Shown: positions 12,858-25,950, counted from the stretch's first letter. The stretch: 64,000 nt of DNA from Oscarella lobularis (GCF_947507565.1 NC_089190.1:1674001-1738000), one strand, 5' to 3'. The notes: a model not told the origin generated them from the letters alone. A program made the numbers and translations.

Positions 12858-15800
12858 ATGCGGCTAGCTTTACTGTTTTATCTTGGCCTTCTAGCTGCAG
12901 CAGGTACACTCTAAATGATACAGCGTACGAATCTAACGGATGTCTCTCAGTTGCAGTAGCAGCAGACGAAAATCCTGGCTTTAGTGCGTCATTTTTGGCA
13001 GACAAGACGTTTACAAGAGCAAGTTGGACTGAATTGGTAGGCTGGTCAGCAAATGCTTCAAAAGTTGCCGGTCAGTTTTCATTCGGTTCGCCAATTAGCG
13101 CCTCAACAGGTCGCTACACAGCCCCTAAATCGGGCGTTTACTTAGTGACGGCTACTGTAAAGTTGAACAGTGCAACGGGATCCTATTTTCGACTCTTGGT
13201 TCCACTGAATAACTATCGCACCGTGAATAACGGCATGCACGCAATTATCGGACGCCCGCCCTCGTCTACTTATACCCTAACAGTTACGGGAGCCATGCAA
13301 ATTAATGCTAAGGAATTTATCTCCGTGCAAGTTTACTCGGCTAGCGATTCCAACTGGAAAATTTTAGCGGGCTCTTCCTTTAACGTGCGTTATCTCGGAC
13401 CCGAAAAATCGCTCCCTGGCTTCCTAGCCGACATGTCGTCGGCATATAAACGATACCGTCAAACGGGCTGGATTGAAGTGACGGGGTATAGAACGACAGG
13501 ATACAATACCGGGCTGTTCAGCTCCGGAACGGGACTATCCACGTCGACGGGACGATTTACGGCGCCGTGCGCCGGATCGTACTTCGTCTCTGCGAACATC
13601 AGACTCGACTATGCAACGGGATCCTATTTTCGTATAGTAATCGCCGTCAACGGCAAAACGGACATCAATAACGGCTTGCACGCCATTCGAGGCTCACCCC
13701 CTTCGAATTACTATACTATGAATGCGGCCGGTGTGGTGAAATTAAACGCTGGGGATTACATTTCCGTGTGGATAAATTCGAACAGCGACACGTCTTGGTA
13801 CCTTAACGGAGAAAGCGGATTCTCCGCTGTTTTTCTCAGTGACTTGTCACAGCCCACACTAGGAATGCACGCCGATTTGACAAAAGATTTGGGAGTTGCC
13901 CGTCAAAGTGGCTCTAAGGAAATCGGCGGTTGGTCGTCGAGCGGCTTGGGCGGACAATTTGCGAATTCGAAATTCAATTCCACGAGCGGACGTTTCGTTG
14001 CGACGGCAGACGGACCCTACTTCGTTTCCGGACTCGTGCGTCTGGATAGCGTCAACTCCGAGACGAAAGTCTTCGTCGGAATCGACGCGAAGGAAGTCGT
14101 CAATGGGCTTCAATCGTTGTGGACGACTCCGGCGTCGACGTACTTCTCCTATGCCCTGTCTGGAATTTTGTGGCTGAAGTCTGGACAGACGATTTCGCTG
14201 TTTGTCTCCACGAAGGATACGAACTACGTCGTTCAATCGGAAAGCGGTCTCTCCGTTCACAGTCTGTTCTCTTCGTCGTCGTGGACGGCGATACACGTCA
14301 AGCCAGTCGCCGATCTGTCTATAAGTGATAAGAACACGTGGAAAATTGTAACTGGGTGGCAGTCGAAGGGTAACAAGTACGGCCTTCTCTTCGCCGGCAC
14401 CAGCTTTAGCTCGTCGAAAGGAATTTACACTGCAGCCCAAACTGGAATCTATTACGTTTCTGCTAGCGTGCACGTTAGCGGTGATGCGGGTGCGGAGACG
14501 AGATTGGCGTTGGCTGTGAACGGCGTAGCGAGCTCGACAGCCGGTCTCACTGCCGTCAAACAGAGTCCTCCGAGTCAAACGTACACTCTTTCGTTCTCGG
14601 GATATGTGAAACTTTCGACGGACGACACTGTTTCGCTGCAGATACGACATCAGTCGTCTGCTCCCGTAATGGTTAAGACGTCGAGTGACTTTTCTGTTGG
14701 TTTCGCTGCGGGACCCGCTTCGATGCCGGCTTTTGCTGCGAATTTGAAGAGCAAGGTCTCGCTCTCTTCGACTGGCTGGAAGGAGCTGACGTCCTATTCG
14801 TCGTCGACTACGCAGGGGTTTTTCCAGTCGCAGGGATTCGGTTTTGACTTTTCGACCGGTCGATTCACTGCGCCGAGCAACGGTACCTTTTTCGCCACCG
14901 CTAACGTCGAGTTCGTCAACGCAGGCGGATCGGGATTCAAGTGCACGGTTGCCGTCAATGGCAAACGGACTACTCCCGTCAATAACGTCGACGATCCGAA
15001 TCAGAAGTCGGTTACGTGCAGCGTAGCTGGAATATTCAAATTGAAAGCGAATGACTATCTTTCCGTCTTTGCTTACTCGGATACGGATGCTTCTTGGGAT
15101 GTCGCAGCTGGTAGCTCATTCACGGCGGCGCAGCAAGCGCCGAAAGTTGCGTACACCGTAGGCGAGATTTCTAGTTCTCAGCCAAAGACAAAGGTCGGAT
15201 GGACGGAAATCTCAGGCTATAGTCTTCTTTCCACGGGAAGATTCAAGGCGTCTACACAAGGAATTTACTACATATCGGCTCAGATTATCGTCCAAAATGC
15301 CAATGGGAAGTACGTTGCTGCTCGTATTGCCGTCAACGGCAATAGCACTAGTCAAACGCCGTACGCCATACGAAGTTCCTATAAAGGATCAGCTCCGATG
15401 ACTCTCTTTGCCTCGGGTTTAGTCTATCTCGCAGAAAATCAATACGTTTCGGTCTACGTAGATTCGGATAGCGATTCTTCTTATTCCATTGTAGATGGCT
15501 CTACTTTTTACGTTCTTCAGCTTAAGCAGATGCCCGACACGCCGGCGGCGACCGGTTACGTCGCCGCGAGCACTCTCTATCGCACCACGAATTGGGTCGA
15601 AATCTCTACGTACAGTCTCGCCACGAAACCGGGTCTCTTTTCGCTCGACAATCGCTTTGCCAGTATGGGTCGCTTCTACGCGCCGAACGACGGTCTTTAC
15701 TTCGTCTCTGCAAACATTCGATTAGATTACGCCTATAATGCGTTTACCTCCGCTAACATAGCCATTAATGGAAAAGTTAACACTTCGAATGGTCTTCACA

Positions 15801-18800
15801 GTCGTCGTGGCTATCCGCCGAGTTACTACTACACGGCAAATATTGCTGGTACGACGTTTCTTTCGGCCGGCGACTATCTTTCCGCGTTCGCCGATACTTC
15901 CCAGGACACGAATTGGTACGTTCGTGCAGACACGAGCTTCAGCGTTCATTATATTTCACCGAAACCGTCCGGAATCGGCTTCCTTGCGGACAAGTTTACC
16001 GACAAAAGTTTTACCGGTGCCGGGGCAACCGGGTGGAGCGAAATATCCGGCTGGCACACCAGCGGCAAGGGACTGTTTGCCGCTGGCAGTGGATTTGACG
16101 CTACGACAGGTAGATACACCGTTCCCTACACGGGCATATACATCGTCGCAGCGAATATTGAATTGACGGACTCCGCTTCCGGAGTTTTTCAAGCGAGTGC
16201 CGCAGTAGATAACAAGCCGTCGAACGGCAACGGCGTTTTTTCGGTACGACAAACTTCGCCCAATAACTACTACACCCATAGCTTCAGTGGTGCAATGTAT
16301 CTCACAAAGGGACAAGTGCTTTCGATTTACGTTCATTCTTCTGTCGACACTAGTTGGAAAATAAGCGAGAAAAGCGGTTTCTCGGCCGTCTATCACTCGT
16401 CCTATCAGAGCGTTCCAGGCTTTGCTGCCACCTTGGGCACGGACATCAAAGTAGAAAGAACTGGCTCCACTCAAATAGTAAAGTGGGCCAAACCGAGCAC
16501 GGGATTTGGTTTGTTTCAATCGACAACCAACTTCGATCCGTTCTCTGGACGTTTCACGGCTCCCTATTCGGGATATTTCTTTCTGTCGGCAAACATAAGG
16601 CTCGACAGTGCAACTGCCTTTGGAAGTCGAAACTTCCGACTAATGCTGGTTGTCAATGGACAGCTGAGCACGTCGTCTTCGGTTGTACTCCAAGCGCTGC
16701 ACAGCTCTACTCCTGGAACATATACAATGGCCGCATCTGGAGTACTGAAACTGAACAGATGGGATTACGTTGCTGTGTGGGTGTACAGCTCGAGCGACAG
16801 CTCTTACACTATTCATGCAGACAGCGGCTTCTCTGCTCTCTTCATCAGTAAGTGAACAAGCATCTCATAATTATTATTTTTATTATAAATGTCAATTTTT
16901 TTTCTAGACGGAGACAACAAGCCAGAAGTCTGTGTTGATAACGGTCCGAAATTTACCATCCAACCGACGGGGGTGTCAGTAAAGATCGGCTCTTCTTTTA
17001 CGCTGTCGTGTCTCGCTTTTGGCAGTCCAGCGCCAACTTATCAGTGGACATTCAATGGAAAAGTATGAAACATTTGGCTAAAATTCACTTCTCAAAAAAA
17101 AGACTTCTGTATTGCTAGGCTATTTCTGGAGCAACGAACTTGAATTATACGCTGTCTAATGCCCAGAAGGCAAATGGTGGCAATTACTACTGCGAGGCGA
17201 CAGTAGCGGGAAAAGTGAAGAAAACGTCATCAGCCGCCCTTGTAAGAGTTTATGGTAAGTATTAGGCATAGCAGACCACAGATGGGTTTTTTTCTATGCC
17301 GATCTTTCTGCTTAGATCCTCAGCCTAAATTTGCTGCTGCTGTATACAGAGCCAGTCTAACTGAAAACGGCAGCACAGGCAATCGATACGTAACGCGACT
17401 CTACGCTACAGCCGAAACGTCTACGCTTTCTCGGCAGTCGGTTCGATTTTCGTTTACGTCAGGTACACGAAAGTTAGCAGAAGTAGCGACCGTTGTTAAT
17501 TAATCATTGACTTTAGGTAACGAGAAAAACAATTTTACGGTACGAACCTACTTTTCTTATTACGCGTACATCTACGTGAACGGCTACTTGGATCGAGAAG
17601 CGCAGAGCTCTTTCAACCTAACAGTAAAAGCCGTCAGCAATGCAGATCCTCAGATGACGGCCACGGCGACTCTTCTCGTAACGGTAAACGATCTCAACGA
17701 TAACGCGCCCCAGTTCAAGCAGAAAGTTTTTTCCGCGAACGTAAGCGAGTCGGCTCCGATTGGAACGACCGTGGCGCGTATATCAGCGACGGACGGCGAC
17801 GCTGGATCGAACGGAAAAGTCACCTACTCAATTCGATCCGGAAACGAAAAGGGCATCTTTGCTATTGATTCCGGCACGGGCACCGTAGTGACTACCGCCA
17901 CATTAGACATCGATCAGGGCCAGTTAGACTATCAGCTCTTCATATGGGCGCAGGATAATCCCGTCTCGGGTTTGCCGCTCGAAGGGACGACCGAACTTCG
18001 CATCAACGTCATCGACGCGAACGACAACGCGCCCTACTTCACTCAGTCGATTTATCAGCAGACGATTTCGGAGGGAGCTCTCGTGGGAACGACGGTCGTT
18101 CATCTGACGGCACTCGACGCCGATCTCGGAACGAATGCATTGGTAACTTATAACATATCGTCGGGAAATACGGACTCGGCTTTCGCCATTCGCTCGAGCG
18201 ACGGCATCGTCACTGTCGCCAAGACTCTCGATCGCGAAACGGTTGCGAAGTATCAACTAAAGGTGACGGCAGTCGATGGCGGAGTCCCGTCCAACACGGG
18301 CTCGGCGTCGTTGATTGTGACCGTGTCCGACATCAACGACAACGAACCGACGTTCACCGTCTCTTCCTATTCGACGAGCGTGATCGAAAACAATCTCGTC
18401 GGCGTGAGAGTGATTCAAGTCTCCGCTTCGGAAAAGGACGTCAATTCGGTGATTACTTACTCGTTGGCGTCCGCCGTGAAGTCGATGTTTCGCATTTCGT
18501 CGTCGGGGGTGATCACCGCTTTGCAGTCGTTTGATCGAGAGACGCGCGCCCAATACGTATTCAACGTCTACGCCGCCGATTCGGCTCCGTCGCCCCGGAC
18601 CGGATCGGCGACGGTGACGGTCAACGTCGACGACGTAAACGACAATGATCCGTCGTTTCAAAAACTTCCCTATGCGGAAACACTTAAGGAAACGACTCCT
18701 ATTGGAACGAGCGTACTCACAGTCGTCGCCACCGATTCGGATGCCGGAGGAAATGGAAGCGTGTCGTACTCGATTAAGAGTCAGAAATCGGGCTTTATTA

Positions 18801-21800
18801 TCAACAGTCAGACGGGAGTGATCTCGACTGACGTACCGTTTGATTTTCCATCGCGTTCGAGCTACAATTTCACCGTTTCTGCGACGGATAGCGGGTCGCC
18901 TATTCGGACGTCTACAGCTCAAGTCGTCGTAGCAATTACCGACGTAAATAATCATGCACCGACTTTTTCGCAAGCAGAGTATTCGGTACCAGTAAAGGAG
19001 AGTGCTTCGAGCAGTTCAACGTTGCTCAGGCTGTCAGCAAATGACGACGACGCCGGTGTCAACGCGAAAATTTCCTATGCAATCGTTAGCGGCAACGTGG
19101 GCAATAAATTCAAGATCGACTCCGTAACGGGCGATCTGATTCTCGACGGATCTCTCGACTACGAAGTATTGAGCGACTACGATCTGACGATTTTAGCAAC
19201 GGATGCAGGATTTCCAGTTCAAACGGGAGTGACGACGGTCGACGTCGAAGTGATCGACGTGAACGACAATTCTCCGACGTTCACTCAATCACAATACGTT
19301 ACTTCGGTATCGGCTTTTGCTCCGAACGGCACGCAAATTGCGACCGTTCGAGCCACCGACAAGGATTCGGGAAGCAATGGACGCGTTTCGTACTCTCTGA
19401 CGAGCGGAAATTCCAAGGGAAATTTTGCAATTAATTCGTCTAGCGGCGAGGTTAGTACGACCGTCGTGTTAGGACTCTCGCCTTCGTCCTATCAACTTGG
19501 AATAACCGCCTCGGACGAAGGAAATCCCTCGAAACAAGCGCAGAGTCTTCTCACCGTTACCGTTTTCAAAGATGACGCGAACGTATTGAACTTTGACTTG
19601 GATCTGTACACGGCGACTATTGCCGAAAACGCGGCTGTGAACAGTTCGGTTACCAGCGTCTTGGCGACGACGCAATCGGGACCCGTTTTCGTGACGTACT
19701 CCATTTCGAATCCAGGCAAAGTTCCATTCCGCATGACGTCAAACTCCGGTCAAATCACGGTGCTCAAATCGCTAGACAGAGAAACGACGCCGGTGTACAA
19801 CTTCGTCGTCGTTGCAAAGTCGTCGGGACCAGTTCCCCAAACCGCTCAGGCGAACGTCAGAGTGGCAATTTCCGACGTCAATGACAATGCGCCTACGTTC
19901 TCGCAGCAGAAGTACGCGGTCACGATACCCGAGTCTACTTCACCTGGCACCAGTGTTGCAGCAGTCACAGCAACCGACAAAGACTCCGGTTCCAACGGTC
20001 GATTCAGCTACAGTCTTCTTGGAGGAGCCGGCGGATACTTCAGCCTTAACAAGGCCCTAGGAGACATCATGACGGCAGCCGTTCTAAACACGAGTCACAT
20101 AAGAAATTTTAGCCTGATCATCAAAGCGACAGACGAAGGGGATCCCTCCTTATTTTCCACGACAACAGTCGGCATCCAAGTGGCCGTACAAGGCAACACA
20201 AAGCCTAGATTCTCCACCGACCAATACACGTTCATCGTGCAAGAGAGCGTTAGCAGTGGCAGTCTCGTTGGAACCGTCGTCGTCCACGATCCCGATCCAG
20301 GTCCGTACGGAAAGGCCACCTTCAAAATCGTGAGCGGAAACGACGCGAATCTGTTCGTCATAAATTCCAACACAGGGGTTATACAAACGGCCAAGCAACT
20401 CGACTACGAAACTGACACTTCTTATTTGTTGGAAATCGAAGCGGTCGACGGAGGACGACCTTCAAAGAGCGCCACGACGAAAGTTTCCGTCATAGTGACA
20501 GACGTCAACGACAATTCGCCGGTCTTTTCTAATACGCCGTACAGCGTGACCATTAGCGATCAACTTCCTCTGGGATCGAGCGTTTTTCAAGTCACCGCAA
20601 CCGATAAGGACAGCGGAACGAACGGCGACGTTTCGTTTTCCATCGCGAAAGGAAATTCGAACAGTAGATTTTCCATAGAGAGAAACACGGGAGTCATAAG
20701 TCTAGCCGGATCCTTGGACAGTGCAAAGCAGAGTGCCTATTCTCTGATCGTCAGAGCGGCGGACGGAGGAGCGTCTCAGCGCAGCGAGACGACCGCCGTG
20801 ACCGTCAACGTCGTAAAGCCGAGCCAACTTAAACCGGTCTTCGATCAGAACGTGTACTCCGTGTCCCTTCCGGAGAACTTCGGTGTGGGAATAAGCGTGA
20901 CTCGAGTGCGAGCGAGGGAAACTTTGGGATCGTCGGGCATACGCTACTCGCTCAGCGATTCGACGGTTTTCGGCGTCGATGCGACGACTGGAATTGTTAG
21001 CCTCTCGCGCCTACTCGATCGCGAGACGAAGGACCAGTACTCGATTACGGTCGTGGCCACGGATCAACGTCAGCCCCCTCAGTCGTCTACTGCTCTGCTA
21101 AACGTCGCTGTTCAAGACGTCAACGATAATCAGCCAGTGTTTTCCCTACCCGTCTACTCAGCGTCGATTTACGAAGGAGATCAAATTGGAAAGTCGGTGA
21201 TTACTATACAGGCGACAGACAGCGATATCGGCGCGAACGGAAAGATAACGTATTCAATTATTCAAGGCAATATCGATAATGCCTTCTCTATCGACCCGTC
21301 GACGGGATTAGTCTCGAACCTTATTCCAATGGATCGCGAGCAAACGTCGAAGTACGTACTTCGCATAGCGGCCGCCGATCAGGGATCGTCGTCTTTGCAA
21401 GCAGTTACCTCTCTCACCGTAGCGATCCTCGACGTCAACGACAATGCGCCTGTCTTCAGCCAGCCAATATATTCGGCCAGCGTCGATGAAAACGTCGCTA
21501 TCGGAGCGCCGTTGCTCACTGTGACGGCAACGGATGACGACGTCGGGAGCAATGCTGTCATTAAATACTCAATCGAATCTGACGGCAATCTTCCTTTCGT
21601 TGTCGGTCCGACCGGGCTTGTAGTGTCGGCCAACGTTTTATCTGGAGGACAGTATAGGTTTAAGGTCGTTGCCACTGATCAAGGATCGCCGGCGCTGACT
21701 AGTACAAGTGACGTCGTTCTCGACGTTGCCACCGTCAATAAGCATAATCCCGTTTTCGATAAGGAGGTGTACGAGAAAACGATACACAGTTCGACGCCTG

Positions 21801-22601
21801 TCGGAACTGTAGTGCTCACTGTTAGCGCTGTGGATTCCGATGACGGTCTAGATGGACGAGTCCGATATTTCATCAACAATGAGACGGAATCGCTTGGGGA
21901 ATTGCTTCCGTTCTCCATTTCGCGAGACAGTGGAGAGATTAAATTGGACAGATTGACGGAAAATGGCGAATCGTTTTCTTTTGCCGTCATTGCAGTCGAC
22001 AGTGGCGACAATCTTCTCAGCTCAACAGCTACGGTAAAAATTGACGTCAATAATGAAGTAGCGCCAACACCAATTTCCAATGAAAATACAGGTAAGACTT
22101 GAGATTGATATAGACTTACATTGGCTGAGAGAGCACTCGTCTATGTATAGGAAGTACCGGGGGGCTCAGCGTCGGTCTTATTGCGGGTGTTGCCATTGGT
22201 ACGCTTGTGCTTCTTCTTCTGATTGTCATGATAGTGGTCATAGCCAAGAAAAAAGCCTAGTAATTCTTCTTTCTCTCCCTCCCTACTAACAATCTAATTT
22301 TTCTTGGATTTTGCCTAGTGCATTCAAATGGAGAAGAAATGAGCAGGATGACGAAATGCCGACGTCTGTCGCCTTCACGCCAGACGGCGACAACATCGCT
22401 TTTACCAATCCTATGTACGGTGGATCTGGCGCTACGAAACAGAATCCGCTGTACGAGGCCCCATTTGGAAGCGGAGCTGATACAATGGAGTCGAAGCACA
22501 ATCCTATCTATTCTTCAACAGACGACGTCTTGGATCGTATTCAGGCAGAGTTGGATATGTCCTTGGTGAAAGGCTTTGAAGATTTAGACGAAGCTGATTA
22601 A
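12858..22601 (+). CDS. C1q-like x9 / Ig / cadherin x15 transmembrane receptor with NPxY tail
   Basis: Very large type I adhesion receptor, 3115 aa. Exons: 12858-12903, 12951-16847, 16908-17062, 17119-17254, 17316-17462, 17517-22091, 22151-22259, 22319-22601; the sum is divisible by three. Exon 1 is a signal peptide (MRLALLFYLGLLAA). Exon 2 holds nine C1q/TNF-like beta-sandwich domains of about 145 aa, each with a GRF/YTAPxxGxYFVSANI core and a YTMxxxGxxxLNAGDYISVWV ending. Exons 3-4 form an Ig domain (LSCLAFGSPAPTYQW, then GGNYYCEA). Exons 5-6 give about 15 cadherin repeats with many canonical DVNDNAP linkers and LDRE motifs. Exon 7 is the membrane helix (GLIAGVAIGTLVLLLLIVM) plus AKKK. The tail of about 95 aa has NPMY, NPLY and NPIY and an acidic C-terminus. 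I see no beta-catenin-binding region. The exon 7 donor overlaps an apparent in-frame TAG. Confidence 0.88.
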
Positions 22602-23002
22602 TTAGACTATGCAGCTGCAGCTATTGCCTGAGCTCGTTTCTGCTGACACAATATTCGTTGCATGTTTATCTGTGTATGTGTACTACACGGGCATTGAGTG
22701 AGAATCCCATGTGTAGCCGGTCTGCACATATTCATTTATTGGAGAATCTATGGTCTTTCATTGCTAACAGATGATCTCTCTGTTTTTAGGCGCTGCATTT
22801 TTGGAGCGAGTCCACATGTGAGCTTATAGCTTGAATTTTTACACGTGCAGTGTCGCTACGGCTACCCCAGCTACATTTTTTAGCCCTGCGTTTGCGCGCG
22901 AAACCTCAATACATACGGCCCATACATCATAGATGCATACATAAGGTAGCCTCACCGTAACAATAGCACTACGTCATTGTGTTTGTCCTTAGCAACCTTC
23001 AA
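22602..23002. other. Intergenic spacer upstream of LRRC71
   Basis: About 400 bp holding the 3' UTR of the C1q-cadherin gene and the LRRC71 promoter. A possible RFX/X-box-like element (a good AGCAAC half-site in TCCTTAGCAACC, about 22986-22997) lies just before the LRRC71 start. Nothing else recognised. Confidence 0.35.
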
Positions 23003-25576
23003 ATGACGAAGAAAGGAGCGCAGAAGGCGGCCGAAAAGCCTCCTCCCGAATCGGAACCAAGCAACCCAGGTCAGATCTTTCTAGTCAACCGCTCGGAACT
23101 CCCCGAAACGTCGATTCCAGACGGCGACGGGCTAACGGGAATTTTCGAAACGGATTTCCCTCTTCTGTGCGTCCAAGAAGAAATTCACGCGGTCGACGTC
23201 GTCGTTCTGTCGCCAAAGGGCGCATCCGTCGACGAAGCGGAGCCGAAAATAACAGAAAACGTCGACTTCTTTCGTCCCAAAGTTCTCGTCGAATTGGAAG
23301 ACGAATCCGTGCGGGGATCGGTTGCAACGATCCACATCAGAGGTAAATCGACGAGATATGGATTGATTCCCAAAGCTCCGAATTCGTTTTTGAGGTTGGA
23401 AAGTCGACGAGAAAGTTCTGAATGTTTTGACACTCGCCCTTCCTCTATGTTCCACTCTTACGACAATAAAGTAGCTCAATAATTAAATTTGAAGCGAACT
23501 ATGCTAGCCGGAGTTCTCGAATAGATTTTGGAACGTCGGTTTGGACAAGAGGCTTCTGGAAAAGTTTGCCCATCTAATAAATCAGTTCAATATCAAGTGA
23601 TAAGGATAAACGTAATCTACAATTTATTTGAATGAATCTTCTCTCTAAGGAATGTGTCTCTCTCTGGGAATCCTATACCTGGAGGGGATTTTTCCTTTCT
23701 TTTTGACCACGAAAACAGGTATCATTGACAAATCATCCCTTGGCTTGAACAAGAATTTTCCCTTTGTGCCAGTCCACTCCAGAACTTGTCGCTGCGCGGA
23801 AATTGCATCAACGACGTGGGAGCGCAGTATTTGGGAGAATGTCTACCAGCCAATCAAAGCCTTCTCGTTCTCGATTTGTCCCACAATCGAATCTCGAGCG
23901 TCGGAGCAAAACACATCGTTGCCGGACTTCGAATCAATCGCACGCTTCTGTCGCTCTCCCTCGCCAATAACAAAATCGACGACGAGGGAGTTGGTCCACT
24001 GGCTGAAGTGAGCCTCCCCCCCCCCCCCCCCCTCCCCCTCCCCCTCCCTCCCCCCCTTCAAGACAGAGACCATTTCCACAGTTCCCACCAACACTACTTT
24101 ATGCACGAGTGGCGTTCCATGCGCCTGAGCCGCAAGCACCGCTCGCGCGCAACGAGTTGCAGACACTTGCACCCCAAAAATGGGCGTTCCCGCCAACACT
24201 AAAATGCACGAGTGGCGTTCCATGCGCCTGAGCCGCAAGCACCGCTCGCGCGCAACGAGTTGCAGACACTTGCACCCCAAAAATGGTTTTGCTGCAAGGT
24301 TTTAGCTCGGTTTGCATTGAGTCATCACGAGATTGTCGCAAGGCGAATGTATCACGCAGAAAAGAAGCAGGCAGCTGAAGTAAGAGACATATATACATGT
24401 ACACTGTACAGTACTTTGATTTTCTTCTAGGTTGTTGAGAAAAAGCCCACGTGAGTATTTTTTGTTGCTGTTTTTAATTGCTATTGGCTGCTGAAGCTTG
24501 ATTCTAATGCTGATGCTAATTTTTTAATCAGTGTTACTCTGCTTGTGCATGCATCGCCTGAGAAGAAAACGCTCAAATCTAATATGTGAGTTGATCAATT
24601 GATTAATTACTAAGGCCAACTAATTTACTAACTACTGTGGAATTTTTGTTTATTTGAAAATAATGCTTTGGTTTTGAATTGTAGTAGTGGCAGTCAGATA
24701 GCGGGAAAGGACAAAGGAAAAGAAAAATCGACGCCTCCAACAAAGAAAAGAGTGAGAGAGAGAACTGCGTACACGCACGTTCTATCTCGTGTGAACTACT
24801 ACGTCTAGGAGGCTCCCCCTAAGAAAGAGGAGAAAGCAAAGAAAGACGAAAAGGAATTGACGAGTGGCCGAGGAAAGAAAAGTAGTGCGGTGCCCCACGA
24901 ATATATTATATGCACGTGCCCTAATAGCATTTCCAGTTTCAAGTGCTGATCAGAAAAAGGGAAGAACCAAAGGAAAGAAACACTCAGACCACGGTGAAGA
25001 AGGAGCAAAGGTACAATATAGCAGATGCAGTACCTCTGCATACTACATCTTACCAATTTTACATAGCCGTCACTTTTGGAACACTGCAATCCACTTGTGG
25101 AACCCGTGGAAGAGGTGGGAGGAAAGAAATACATACTGGGGAATCGTGCACTGACCAATCTCAACTTGTCCTGTAAGATAGTGGGCACAAATTCAATGTC
25201 TGCGTACAGGGGCAGCAGCTTTGTTCTATTTTTTCTAGATAATTATGTTGACGAGTGTGGTCTTGCTGCCTTTCTCGCCACGATAAAATTTCAGTCGACT
25301 CTTCGTCTTCCTCTGGGCAGTGGATTGATGAGACTATCACTTGATGTAAGCACTGCAGTAGAGAGCTAGCCAGGAAAGGCAGACAAATTCACCGAGATGG
25401 TTTTTTTTAGCACAATTGCTTTCCAGACGACTGTCCTGAGTTTCTTGCACTCACTAAGCTCATGGCGACGAAAGATCCATTCTACACTGACGACGACAGT
25501 ACCATACAGGTTAGTATAGAAACATTGTATTTGTCTGCGAAACTAACAGTCACATTAACTCTAGGAAGAGCAGTAA
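23003..25576 (+). CDS. LRRC71: Leucine-rich repeat protein 71 ortholog
   Basis: Predicted 491 aa. Exons: 23003-23342, 23395-23470, 23525-23596, 23650-23718, 23773-24007, 24299-24379, 24431-24450, 24532-24585, 24685-24751, 24809-24889, 24954-25010, 25067-25172, 25239-25345, 25411-25509, 25565-25576. Features follow vertebrate LRRC71 throughout: N-terminal ETDFPLLC and FFRPKVLVELED, then RGWKVDEKVL, then ribonuclease-inhibitor-type leucine-rich repeats (LSLRGNCINDVGAQYLGE, LDLSHNRISSVGAKHI), a helix with EIVARRMYHAEKKQ, a lysine-rich linker spread over small exons, then NPLVEPVEE, DECGLAAFLATIKFQ and the closing HNCFPDDCPEF. The molecular role is not established; vertebrate LRRC71 is associated with ciliated tissue. 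Exon 7 is only 20 bp and the last coding exon 12 bp. Intron 5 contains a poly-C tract and a tandem duplication. Confidence 0.88.
24017..24058. repeat. Poly-C / CT-rich tract
   Basis: Nearly pure C run interrupted by single T, in LRRC71 intron 5. Low-complexity; copy number in the assembly is unreliable. Confidence 0.9.
24079..24285 (+). repeat. Tandem duplication of about 105 bp in LRRC71 intron
   Basis: Two adjacent copies (about 24079-24184 and 24187-24285). Both contain ATGCACGAGTGGCGTTCCAT and end in GCACCCCAAAAATGG; they are almost identical over about 83 bp. The high identity points to a recent duplication. The second copy ends just before the acceptor of exon 6. Confidence 0.9.
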
Positions 25577-25950
25577 ATACTGTGATAATTTTATTTTGCT
25601 CCATATAATTATTACAGTCAAATTCAAACTTTTCAAATTCTTTCAAACGCAGCACAACACCTTATAGATTGATTAGGCTCCATTTTCGAGGCTTCAGAAG
25701 CGGACGATTGCCAGAAAATTGGCATCGTCGTCATCGAAGCAGCGCAGACATCTCAAAAAGCGCTACACTGCCTCGATTTCGAATCAGCTTGTGCATCGAT
25801 GGCTTTTCCATCCTTTCTCGATCGGTGCCGCGTCCTAGCCTAATCCTATCCATAGTATCGTTCGCATAAAGTCCGCCATCTTGGCCGCCATCTTAGCCAC
25901 GCCTGTGCTGCGTGATGCCTTGCATAATCATATAGCCAAATATAGATTGC
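25577..25950. other. Spacer after LRRC71 with two YY1-like sites
   Basis: No gene recognised. Near 25869-25900 two copies of a CGCCATCTT core occur 14 bp apart, matching the YY1 core motif (AAGATGGCG on the other strand). They could serve the transcript candidate that follows. Confidence 0.4.

Noticed and set aside
12506-12859. Minus-strand ORF of 117 aa before the C1q-cadherin gene
   Set aside because: No domain and no splice support; it lies over the promoter of the + gene. Could be a 5' exon of the death-domain gene but frames do not join.
13859-14650. Minus-strand ORF of 263 aa
   Set aside because: Antisense to the C1q array, arginine-rich, no domain; a shadow of codon usage on the other strand.
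15956-16519. Minus-strand ORF of 187 aa containing GCPGTGKT, which looks like a Walker A motif
   Set aside because: It is antisense to the C1q repeat exon, whose coding frame is well supported by nine repeats; the motif is a chance product of the reverse strand.
18257-18973. Minus-strand ORF of 238 aa
   Set aside because: Antisense to the cadherin repeats; composition is Arg-rich and repetitive as expected for a shadow of DVNDN-type sequence.
22251-22260. Stop codon ending the cadherin right after the membrane helix
   Set aside because: The TAG is split by a GTAATT donor; joining 22259 to 22319 keeps the frame and adds the conserved-looking NPxY tail.
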